This document shows, in pieces, positions 54,519 through 64,000 of a DNA stretch of 64,000 bases. The stretch spans positions 21,762,490-21,826,489 of the forward strand of contig NC_135375.1 of the NCBI RefSeq assembly GCF_049243985.1, read 5' to 3'. The notes beneath the pieces are model-generated. The model was not told the DNA's origin. It was given only the letters and a program-made list of their open reading frames with translations, and ran no database searches. Source of the stretch: Paroedura picta (Eukaryota; Chordata; Lepidosauria; Squamata; Gekkonidae). Position numbers and translations under genes: made by a program. Positions within the stretch are counted from its first letter, which is position 1; the number at the start of each line of letters is the position of its first letter.

Positions 54519-55377
54519 GTCTGTAAGCACCAACTCTCCATGAAATGATTGTGCATAGGTCAGAGGTGAACCCAAGACTTGATCGCGAACAGGGGCGCAA
54601 ATCTCAGTTCTTGATCCCATTTCCCCTTTGCGCTTAGCGATGCTGCGTATTTATGTCCCGTACACAGAGCTCATGTGTCAACATACGTGGGTTGGCGGAA
54701 ATAGCCATGGCATTGCAACAGCTGTTTAGAGTTGCTGTTTAGTCCAGGACAAACACACAGAAAGTTCCTCCATGGTCCAGCTACCAAATATGGATGTATT
54801 AGTAAAATATTATTAGAGCTGAAGTCAGTTAAACCATTTTATGGCTCTGGCTTCAAAGAGAAGTACAAAGGTGGAGAACTGAACACAAAATCACCATAAA
54901 ATGTGAAATGTAGCCGTTCTTTCCAGGGAAAAACTTGGCAGTAGAACAATGTCACACCCTTCTACTGAAATTCATGGGCCTAGAAGGGGGCAACTCTGTT
55001 TAGGATTGCGTTGTTAGTATCTCTTTCTAATCATTCAAAATTAGATTTTGCTCAACTGCAACTCTTTTTTATGACTTAATTTGAAAAGCTTTGATGCCTG
55101 ATTTTACTGCCCAATTAAATTTAATTGTTGAGGGCGTTTGATAAGGGCACTTGTCGTGTTGCACTGAAGTCTATTAACGAAGAAGTGTGTTTCAGGCAAA
55201 TCACTGTTGGGAGCTGGTGCTTATTCGTTTTGTTGTTATGTTATTCTTCAAAGCATGAAAGGTTTGCCTTAAATAATTCTGTCTTTTGACAAAAACAAAA
55301 CACCATATTCACTATTTTGTTTGCCTGCTTAAGAATACACAGTGTTTCCAATGGTCTATTACACTATACATGGGTAT
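54519..55377. other. Repeat-poor tract
   Basis: No repeat recognised. 55030-55310 is AT-rich with homeodomain-like words (gcccaattaaatttaattg) and is a candidate conserved non-coding element, by inference only. Confidence 0.4.
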
Positions 55378-56297
55378 AGAATCATAGAATCATAGAGTTG
55401 GAAGGGGCCATACAGGCCATCTAGTCCAACCCCCTGCTCTATGCAGGATCAGCCCTAAGCATCCTAAAGCATCCAAGAAAAGTGTGTATCCAATCTTTGC
55501 TTGAAGACTGCCAGTGAGGGGGAGCTTACCACCTCCTTAGGCAGCCTATTCCACTGCTGAACTACTCTGACTGAAAATATTTTTCCTGATATCTAGCCTA
55601 TATCGTTGTATTTGTAGTTTAAACCCATTACTGCGTGTCCTTTATTTTTATTTATTTTATTTATTTAGATTTATATACCGCCCTCCCTGAAGGCTCAGGG
55701 CGGTTTACATTAAAACTAATCAACGATACATGAATCAGTCTTCGTTAAAACATACAGTAATTAATAACAGTGGTTGTAACCATATAACAGAATAACAATA
55801 TAATAAAATAATATAAAGATGGAACGGTGCAATACCACAACAGGTCCAGAGCGCTCTGGTGGAGTTCTGGGAGGAAGGGGAGGAGAGGGGAGGAGGGGAG
55901 CGGGGGCCCTTCATTCGCTGTTGGTTGTGCCTGGTCTCAACCAAATGCCTGGCGGAGGAGCTCCTTTTTGCAGGCCCTGCGGAACTGTTTAAGCTCCGTC
56001 AGGGCCCTGATCTCCTCCGGGAGCTCGTTCCACCAGGTGTGGGGGCCAGAACAGAGAATGCTCTGGTCCTGGTCGAGACCAGGCGGACTTCTTTAGGGCC
56101 AGGGACCATTAGCCGGTTGGTGGCGGTGGAGCGCAGAGCTCTTTTACGCGCATAGGCAGGGAGGCGGTCCCTCAGGTACCTTTCCTCTGCAGCCAACGGG
56201 AACAGCATCCTGCCCTCCTCCAAGTGACAACCTTTCAAATACTTAAAGAGGGCTATCATGTCCCCTCTCAACCTCCTTTTCTCCAGGCTGAGAGAAA
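55378..56297 (-). repeat. CR1 LINE 3' end split by another LINE
   Basis: 55378-55643 covers the CR1 3' terminus back to gtttaaacccattactgcg. The CR1 resumes at 56184 (cctctgcagccaacgggaac, caacctttcaaatacttaaa, tctcaacctccttttctcc). Compared with the intact copy at 59786, the inserted sequence is 55644-56178 plus a duplicated ccttt. Confidence 0.9.
55639..56183 (-). repeat. L2/CR1-clade LINE 3' end nested in CR1, 5-bp duplication
   Basis: Insert 55644-56178 (535 bp), flanked by ccttt at 55639-55643 and 56179-56183. Minus strand: a C-terminal ORF2 portion (RDRLPAYARKRALRSTATNR; then in another frame W-N-E-L-P-E-E-I-R and ELKQFRRACKKELL) and a 3' end with ccctgagccttcagggaggg, cggtatataaatct and a (AAAT)n tail. 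A 5'-truncated target-primed insertion. Confidence 0.88.
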
Positions 56298-57315
56298 AGG
56301 ACACTTTCACAGGACATGTCTGTTGGGTTTTCTTTGTCAGTCCGTGTAGATTTTTCCTTCTTCAGTGCTCAGTTTGTTTTCTGGTCACTCTCTCCTTGGG
56401 CTTACTGAGAGTGTTTTAGTGCCAATTTTCTCCTTGTTTCGCTCCCAAGATGAAGGTAATTCAAAAGTATACAGATTTCCCCCCATCCTTTTGCCATCCC
56501 TCAAAGGTCACTTCCCATGGTGCACCTTCCATCATCCTCCCCCCCCCCTTTGTAGAAGTACAATAACCATTTTTCCCTTTTTGTAAAAAAAGTGGCATTA
56601 GTGTATTGATATGAGATTATCGGCCATCTCAGATTGCTGAATTAAAAGTTAAAATGATGGAAGGAGCTGTATGAGGTTTAGTTTTCTGCTAGTATTGACT
56701 TAAAGGGAAGGTTGAAAAGGAGGCAAATGGCAGCATCCCCAACTGGAGAAAAAATTCACTGCTTCTTGCAAACAAAATACATGGAGTGGGGGAACATCAG
56801 CACGGAATGCAATTGACATGAGATGTAAAGAGACAAAGACACTGGGATGAGAAACCTAAAGCACTGAAAACATTTTTCTTTAATATTTTATTAAACAAAG
56901 TTTGGGGGAGAACCATTTTGGCAGTCTTCAGAAGCCTCGCATTAACATGGCCGCTGAGCCAAATGAACCTTCTGCAAACCACCAAAGTTAAAAATCACTT
57001 GGGATCGATCCATTTGGAGGGCAGAGGGAAACCCACTCAGGAAAGGCTGTAAAAAATTGCCATGATCATGATTAGTGTGCAGGATCAAATCAGAGAATCA
57101 ATGAGAGAGAACCATGCAAATTTGCAAGGAAGGGTAGGAAATTAGCATTTGCTAGGTCATCTATGAAAATGCCCCCCCCCCTCAAATTAGTGTCACAGGA
57201 CTAAAAAGTTCATTTCAGTTTAGCAAAACAGCACAGCAGGACGATTGAAATTGCTTTTCCATGTGAGCCAGTTTGCTTATCTAAATTGGACACTGTGTGC
57301 ATAGGAATTAGCATT
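56298..57315. other. No recognisable feature
   Basis: About 1 kb unique-looking, with C-runs at 56541 and 57172. Confidence 0.4.
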
Positions 57316-57370
57316 GAGCAGGGAGTTGGACTCTGTGGCCTTTCTGGCCTCTTCCTACTCTATGATTCTA
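57316..57370 (+). repeat. CR1 3' end fragment
   Basis: gagcagggagttggactctg, tggcctttctggcctcttcc, tactctatgattcta. Last ~55 bp only. Confidence 0.8.
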
Positions 57371-57493
57371 GAAAGAACCTGCAATGAACACAAGTTCTGG
57401 ACTCCAGGCCCAGACCTGTGTAATCTGTAAGATACAACTCATAGTGGGTTTCACCCTGGGGAAAGAGTTCATCCGTTCTGGATAACTTCTATA

Positions 57494-57645
57494 AATTAAA
57501 GCAGGGGTAGTCAAACTGCGGCCCTCCAGATGTCCATGGACTACAATTCCCATGAACCCCTGCCAGCATTTGCTAGGAGGGGTTCATGGGAATTGTAGTC
57601 CATGGACATCTGGAGGGGCGCAGTTTGACTACCCCTGAATTAAAG
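57494..57645. mobile_element. hAT-A palindromic element with perfect 8-bp duplication
   Basis: Element 57502-57637 (136 bp). aattaaag is duplicated exactly at 57494-57501 and 57638-57645. Arms are near-perfect complements. Confidence 0.95.
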
Positions 57646-58815
57646 TATGAGAAGCTGTTTTGAAGGTTAAATATATAGATTCTCTTGGTAAAGGACTATT
57701 CTCAAGATAAAGGTTCAAAATTTACTGTTTATTAGGACACATTCTTGATACCTATCTATAATCATTCTCTCCCCCCCCCCAACTACTGTAAAGCTTGTGA
57801 GAGAGCAAATGCCTCTCCCCCAATCTTAGTGGAAAATGAAAATTACAGAATAGAACCACAATTTGCAAGACCTTCTGGAAATCCAGGCTTGCAAATGGCA
57901 ATTATAAAGCAAAGATAGGAATGTGGGGGGAAAATGGAACCATATCGGATTGACATGCCATAACCTGAGTTTAGGATTCAAGTGACCAAAAGTGACTTTA
58001 AGGGACTTGCTTGATTTATGCCTAACAAAAATAGCCAACTGCAAAAACTTGACTTGATACATTACATTGTGGTAATAAACAAGGGGGATAGCAACAGATG
58101 AACTGAAGGAATGGGTTGCATTCGACTGCCTTTGCAACCAGCGAAAAATCAATGATGGGTCCACGTTGGCCATCCAAAATGCCAATGGGGTGTCAAGGCA
58201 AGAGACCAACAAAGGTGGTAGGTTTGCCATTGCTTACCTCCAGACATCCTTGGTGGTCTTCCATCCCATTACTAACAATTGCCAACCCTGCTAACTTCGG
58301 AGATCTGGGGTGATATTCAGGCCAAGGGCGCATTGAGTTTGGCACAGAGATCATTCATTTCAATCCAGAGAGGCATTACAACTCAAGGTGCCTCGACCAA
58401 GAAAGAGTAGAAATGTTTTTTATGAGAAGCAGCTCAATGCCATATTTTGGGCTCAAAGACGGCTCTTGCCTTTGCATGAAAGACAGACCACAGTGTGCAG
58501 TCTGTGTATTAAAGCAAGCTTGGGCATCGATGTCATCAGAGAACTATGTCTAATTTCCTTGGCTGAGCTTTTGGAGCTATAAAAACTAGAATTAATGCAA
58601 TAACAAACACTTGAGTGTCAAGTATGGGCTTGGCCTTGGCTGGAAGTGAGCCTGGAAAGGCTCCATTGTCAGGGCTTCTGATAGCTGACAATGTATTGAA
58701 ACTGAAAGACGTTTATCACAGTATATATTCTGTTTGGGAGAGGACCAACTCTTCTTCAGATAAAATAATATGTCAGAGTGAACAGCCCCCTGTGTTGTTT
58801 TTGTGCTCTTCTACA
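57646..58815. other. Repeat-poor tract
   Basis: No repeat or exon recognised. 58380-58580 is a clean tract that could be conserved non-coding sequence. Confidence 0.4.
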
Positions 58816-59149
58816 TCCTAGAGCAGCGGTCCTCAACCCCCGCGGCCGCGGCTCCTTCTTGTCCTCCTCGGCTGCTGTTCTGGGGGCTGCCCTGCCACTC
58901 TGCCACTGGCTCACCTTTGGTGCTCTCCAGTGGCCACCATGGCTGGGGCTCCCCCTTGGCGTGGCACTGCACAGCTGCTGCTGGCGGCGGGAAGTCAGGG
59001 GCGCCGGCAGGAAAGCAAGCAGAGCAGGGGCTCAGGCGGTGATGGTGACATCCCTCGGCAAAAGACTACCCCCCCCCCAGGCCTTAGTAAAATTGTCAAG
59101 CGTTGACCAGTCCCCGGTGATAAAAAAGTTGGGGACCACTGCCTTAAAG
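58816..59149. mobile_element. hAT-C element, GC-rich
   Basis: Element 58824-59141 (318 bp): cagcggtcctcaacccccgc ... aaaagttggggaccactg. The flanks tcctagag and ccttaaag agree at 5 of 8. The interior is GC-rich and differs from the 19685 copy except near the right end (gccttagtaaaattgtcaag; ccagtccccggtgataaaa), so it is a separate subfamily or a copy with replaced interior. Confidence 0.75.
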
Positions 59150-59785
59150 TTTCTCTCCAGCCTGCGATCAACCACACCCACTGCAATGTAGCCAGCCTTC
59201 TTAGTACAATACTGGGTGCAGTAATCAGCTTCTTTATTTAGGATCCATGTAATTCCAAGTATCCTTTAAACAAAGGGCTTGACGTTGTGGCATAATGGAA
59301 GTTATAACAAAGTTGGGAAAATGCATTGACTTTTTAAAGGATGAAACACTGGGCACATTTACTGCTTTTTATAGCCTGACCGAGCACATGAATTTAATAA
59401 AGCTGCCTTTCCAAACCCTGATAGATTATGCCCGAGTATTTGACAGAGGCCCTGTTTCACATCTGCTCTGCTTCATAATCAAGTATTTTGATCATCCAAA
59501 CCGTAACGTATCTCTTTGGCCCTTTGGAATTCTCGAGGAGCCAGGAAAAGAACTGGCAATGTCGGAACATCTGCGTAAACCTTTTACTGAAAACCTGTGT
59601 TTACTTTCCATGCCAGGACCTACTCACTTGCCCGGAACTATTAAGTTATTTGCGGGAAAATGATGTTCTCTCCATTGCAAGGGATGGGTAAACTTTGATC
59701 TCCAAAAAAGGAAACCTGCAGCAGCAAAAACTGGAAAAGGAGCCAGCAGGTCCAGTTCTAAGCAGACTCAGGTCCTTCAAAGCAC
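59150..59785. other. Repeat-free tract with a 122-codon open frame
   Basis: 59295-59663 (+) is open, with protein-like composition but no recognised domain, no splice context and no nearby promoter. It is more likely a non-coding conserved tract than a gene. Confidence 0.3.
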
Positions 59786-60127
59786 AATGTCTTTGAGGCT
59801 GAGAGGGGACATGATAGCCCTCTTTAAGTATTTGGAAGGTTGGAGGAAGGCAGGATGATGTTTCCATTGGCTGCAGAGGAAAGGACGCGCAGTAATGAGT
59901 TTAAACTACATGTACAACGATATAGGCTAGATATCAGGGGAAAAAATTTCAGTCAGAGTAGTTCAGCAGTGGAATAGGCTGCCTAAGGAGGTGGTGAGCT
60001 CCCCCTCACTGGCAGTCTTCAAGCAAAGGTTGGATACACACTTTTCCTGGATGCTTTGGGCTGATCCTGCAGGGGGTTGGACTAGATGGCCTGAATGGCC
60101 CCTTCCAACTCTATGATTCTGTGATTC
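59786..60127 (+). repeat. CR1 LINE 3' end, young
   Basis: tgaggctgagaggggacatg, ccctctttaagtatttggaa, ggctgcagaggaaaggacgc, tataggctagatatcagggg, ggctgcctaaggaggtggtg to ccaactctatgattctgtg. It is the intact reference for the split copy at 55378. Confidence 0.93.
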
Positions 60128-60427
60128 TTAAATGGATATAGACACAGGGGGAACTCTGTTTAGGATTGCCTGGCCTGTCACAAGCCACTGCACCCAATTT
60201 TAGTTCTCTGATTGTTACACTATAATTACCAGGCAGGGTGCCTGTTTCAGTTCTGTCCAAGCACACCATCCCCAAAAAACAAAGGCCAGAGCATTTTATT
60301 TCCTCTAAATGGCAGCTTTTCTTAAGGGAAAACAAACAAGGAGCAAATTCAATAGGAATTTGATCATGTGTTTATGATTATGGATTAAAGAGAACTGCAG
60401 AAACATCACAAACAGGGGAGTGGGATT

Positions 60428-60496
60428 GTGTCATGGCCCCCTAGCAATGTCATGGTGTCATGGCCGCCTGGTGTCATGGCTCCCTAGCAATGTCAG
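60428..60496. repeat. Short tandem repeat, tgtcatggcNccctagcaa
   Basis: Two full and one partial unit with internal shortening. Confidence 0.7.
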
Positions 60497-61510
60497 TATA
60501 ACTAATGATGTGACTGGGTGATTCTTCATTGCTCATCCTCCTTTTTGGGCCAGAATAGACCACCTTCTGAATGAGTAGGGAACAACCAGAGGGAATGTAT
60601 TTAAAAGGGTTGGTAAACATTGAAAACCGTTACATGCATAATAGGCCCTGGTTAGAAAGAGGTATTCAGCCATTTCAGGAGTCTTGCCACCAGAGGGTGC
60701 AAATACACCAAGATAAGGACACGTTGATCAGTACTTACCAAGTGCGGTTGTGGTAGCATGTGCGTTCTTTTCATTTTCGCACACTTTATAGATCAGTCAA
60801 AAGTGAATCAATCAGGTGTTTTCAGTTCTGTAACACAGTTTAAGGCTTGATGTCAGATCATGTAAACAATGAATAAGTGGGTTCCCAGTTAGAGCAAGCC
60901 TGAACTGTTCCTAGAAGCTAAAAAGACTGAACTGAGACCATCATATTTTGGCTGTATCATGAGAAGACAAGATTCACTGGTAAGCTCAGTTGCAGCAGAA
61001 CACATTGCATGTACAATATATGGTACCTCTGCTGTTTAAGAGGCATTAAAAATAGCACCATCCTCCTGAAGTCTGAAGAAGACCATTTCTGTCACTTCAT
61101 TTGGGTGATATTGAGGTTATGTGGGGCATAGCAATGCAGATCTTTTTTCTTTTAAATAGCCTTATGCGCTTTCAGGAAGTTGAAACATGGACAGGGATAA
61201 CTCCAGGAATCATCAAACTCATGGGGTTTTTGATAATTCCTAGAGCTGCTTTGAAAGTTGGCTCTAGGAATCTTAGAATGTGGAAACCCCAGAGTTTCCT
61301 GTGTTTCCTAGAGCTAACTTTGTCACTTCTTGTGTCAACTTCCGGTAATTACGTGAAGTTACTTTCCTCCGTAATTTCCCCACCACCAACACTCAGCTAG
61401 GGGTGGGCTTGGGGAGTCTCCAACCTCAATGGGGGTCCTGGAAACCTTAAACAGGTATGCTCTGCATGTGTTTGAAATAGTCTCTCTATCTCTGGCTCCT
61501 CAGGCCTTCA

Positions 61511-61690
61511 GCCTCCTGATGTGACCTGGAGATCTCCCGGAATTACCACCGATCTCCAGAAGACATAGATCTAGTTCCCTGGAGCAAATATCTGCTTGAG
61601 AGGATGGACTGAGGTTCTTCTCTTCCCCAAATCCAGCTTCCCCAGGTTCTGGCCTCAAATGTCAGGAATTTCCCAGCCTGGAGCAAGCAA
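61511..61690 (+). mobile_element. hAT-B relic
   Basis: acctggagatctcccggaat, tctccagaagacatagatct, cccaggttctggcctcaaat, caggaatttcccagcctgga. Both terminal repeats are degraded. Confidence 0.6.
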
Positions 61691-62379
61691 ATCTATGTTG
61701 TGGCTCTGGATTTCTCACTTCATTCTGCTGTGCTGTGGTACGTGTAGACCAGGCCTCATCCAGTTGCCTTGGCAGACATTTTTGGTTTGGCCAATTTCCT
61801 TCCTACCATTGACACAGTTATATACCAAACAGCATTTGAAGGCAGATAGGGAAGATGGCGGATTTGTGCTGTCGCAAATTATTCATCATTGAATCTATAA
61901 GAGTCAGCCCAAGGGAACTCATGGTTATGATACATAGACATCAGGCTTTTAAAAAAACGCAATTGTTGCCTGAAGCGCAATTTGAATAAGCAGCTTCAGA
62001 TTATTTTCCCCTTTTTCTTGATCTTTACTTAGACAAATCGTGTTTCACAATCTGAAGCATTTATCAGCTTGCTCTGTTCAGTGTCGTGGAGACTAATAAG
62101 TATTCTAGCAAGACCAGACAGCTACTTCTGAGGAGAAAATGCCATAGTCTCTCCCCCCCCCCCACACACACACATTAAATGAAGGCTGTGATTCCAGCAA
62201 AGGATAAAACCAAAAAATGAGTGCAAAAGCCGAAATCTTGTCCTTCACAATAGGAATTGCCTACGACAGTTGGTTGACAACTTCTATGTCTGAATTATCC
62301 AGCACATGTCTTTAAAATGGCTGAACCTCCCCCCGTTCTTTGTAATAAGATGAGAGCTGAAATGCACTGACCTCACTTA

Positions 62380-62459
62380 GAATCATAGAGTTGGCTGGGG
62401 CCATACAGGCCATCTAGTCCAACCCCCCGCTCAACGCGGGGGATCAGCCCTAAGCATCT
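62380..62459 (-). repeat. CR1 3' end
   Basis: agaatcatagagttggctgg ... ggatcagccctaagcatc. Confidence 0.88.
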
Positions 62460-62937
62460 GTAACTTCTGGTTACAGAACCGGAAGTGGTGTCATAGCATC
62501 ACATGCCACCATTTCACCAGGCCCCCACCCTCTGCTGAATGCCAGTGCTGGTCCGGCCCTCCTCCAGACTGGCTTGGCCAGAATAGATCAGAAATGAACT
62601 TGTGCTGTTGCCTTTAGCCACTCTTGCTAGCTCCAAGACTCTCTGGGCCACCAGCTCTGTGACTGGCCTGCACCTGAGACGTCTCTCCATCCATGCCTTC
62701 ATTCTTTTGAAGCACAGCACTGCTACAGGCTACTTCAGCACATCTCAAAGGCAAGAAAAGGAAAAGCAGTGGAACCATGGCAACCCTATGCTCCATGAGC
62801 ACCCCAATCATTCATTACACTGGGAGTTGGCAACTATAAAAGAGCCCATCATTGGCACAATTGGTAGATCTTAACTAATCCTGCAGTGTGGTTTGCCTAT
62901 ACCAAACTAGGACCAACTTAGGAACCCTGTTTAGTTG
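62460..62937. other. No recognisable feature
   Basis: Unique-looking; ggttacagaaccggaagtgg follows the CR1 as a reptile repeat scrap. Confidence 0.4.
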
Positions 62938-63290
62938 AGGCTGATCCTGTATTGAGCAGGGGGTGGGACTAGATGGCCTGCATGGCCCCTTCCAACTCTA
63001 GGATTCTATAAGCAGCAGTTGAACAGAGACTTATCCTGGATGCTTATGGCCCCTTCCAACTCTAGGATTCTGTGCTTGAGGCTGATCCTGTATTGAGCAG
63101 GGGGTGGGACTAGATGGCCTGCATGGCCCCTTCCAACTCTAGGATTCAATAAGCAGCAGTTGGACAGAGACTTATCCTGGATGCTTATGGCTCCTTCCAA
63201 CTCTAGGATTCTATGCTTCAGGCTGATCCTGCATTGAGCAGGGGGTGGGACTAGATGGCCTGTATGGCCTCTTCCAACTTTATTATTGTA
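62938..63290 (+). repeat. 141-bp tandem array made of CR1 3' ends
   Basis: ctgatcctg recurs at 62941, 63082 and 63223, an exact 141-bp period, giving about 2.5 units. Each unit holds the CR1 3' end (gactagatggcctgcatggc, ccttccaactctaggattc), then gcagcagttgNacagagact and a second ccttccaactctaggattc. The units are very similar, so the array is recent. Confidence 0.9.
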
Positions 63291-63984
63291 GTTCTCCATG
63301 TATATGCTTTCTCTCTCTCTCCCCCTTCCCTCTCTGATATGGGAGAATCTTGGTTTCTGCCCTGCTAAGAAGACGGGTTGAAGTGGAACAGACAATTCTG
63401 AAGGCCCAGGTCCTGCTGTACATGTTGTACGCCAGGGTGTTGGGGGAGGACGCACTAATTCCTGTTGGAAGAAATTGTAAATTACATTATTGCTTGCCCT
63501 AAGGTAACTGAATAAAAGCCAAATAAGATTTCCCACTCCGAATTCAAAAGGTGCCGTTCATCATTTTATCGAGAGCACAAAGGCAAAGGGAGGCAGAAAT
63601 TTGATTGCATTTTTCGGCTGCTTTGCACAGTGGCAAACCGGAAGTCTCTAATGATGAACTCAAAAATCCTCATTATGGCAGTGAGCAAGGAAAAAGGACA
63701 GCCGCAAACCTCTCCGTAATGCAATTGAAATAGCGCTGCGAGGAACACCTCCGCAGTTTGAGGCGAAAATCTGTCTCTAAACTTTACAAATGCTCCCAAA
63801 TCACAGGCAGGCACATTTTCAAGCACATAAAGCAGCTCCTGCTTAAGGAGGCTCCTCCCTTCCCTGCAGTGGAGGAGACAGGTCTATCTCAGATTCCTGG
63901 AGTGCAGAAGCTCATTTTGACCATTGGTGGTCCTCTGTCCACATAGTGCCACTGGATGATTTAGAATTGTCCATTGCTGCTTCC
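63291..63984. other. Repeat-free tract
   Basis: 63540-63840 is clean, with words such as ctaatgatgaactc and gtaatgcaattg. It is the best candidate here for a conserved non-coding element, by inference only. Confidence 0.4.
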
Positions 63985-64000
63985 TGGTGTAGTGGCTGGA
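63985..64000 (+). repeat. CORE-like SINE head cut by window end
   Basis: tggtgtagtggctgga matches the first bases of the SINE head (ttggtgtagtggttagga). The rest lies beyond the window. Confidence 0.6.

Larger units (their letters stand above)
60128..62379. other. Mostly unique DNA
   Basis: Contains a small tandem repeat (60428-60496: NtgtcatggcNccctagcaa units) and a hAT-B relic at 61511-61690. No exon recognised. Confidence 0.45.

Overview
The window reads as intergenic or deep intronic nuclear DNA of a squamate reptile, probably a gecko or another lizard. The evidence is the repeat content: 5S rRNA-derived SINEs, tRNA-Ala-derived SINEs, a Sauria-like SINE ending in (ACCTTT)n, a young CORE/MIR-like SINE with a (CTT)n tail, reptile CR1 LINE 3' ends, a SPIN hAT element and a Penelope-like element. 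I recognise no host protein-coding exon, no functional tRNA or rRNA gene, no LTR or endogenous retrovirus, and nothing prokaryotic. Long open frames come from microsatellites or repeats. Family names rest on remembered consensus sequences; no database was searched.

Layout. 1-5.0 kb: LINE 3' fragment, CORE-like SINE with a very long GAA tail, a SPIN copy with a perfect 8-bp target duplication, and a palindromic hAT nested in a 5S SINE. 5-13.4 kb: mostly unique DNA with five SINEs, a (CTTT)n/(CCTT)n array, an inverted Penelope-like fragment and a CpG-rich terminal-inverted-repeat element. 13.4-20.5 kb: unique DNA, two more inverted-repeat elements, and a CR1 copy broken by two later insertions. 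20.5-36 kb: SINEs of all types, CR1, palindromic hAT copies, two SPIN-like hAT elements and a GC-rich minisatellite. 36-49 kb: the densest part, with an RTE/BovB-like LINE end, four or more SINEs, a dimeric SINE, nested hAT elements and microsatellites. 49-64 kb: a second dimeric SINE with the same junction, a CR1 split by another LINE with a 5-bp duplication, a 141-bp tandem array made from CR1 3' ends, and repeat-poor tracts that could be conserved non-coding elements.

Three groups of non-autonomous hAT elements matter here. hAT-A is about 136 bp and almost wholly palindromic (ends CAGGGGT/ACCCCTG). hAT-B is about 200 bp (ends TAGGGTTGCCA). hAT-C is about 320-340 bp (ends CAGTGGTCCCCAACCT). 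Many carry readable 8-bp target duplications, and nesting gives a relative order: 5S SINE and hAT-B are older than the hAT-A copies inside them. The most distinctive observation is the 1.5-unit SINE, seen at two distant loci with an identical internal junction.
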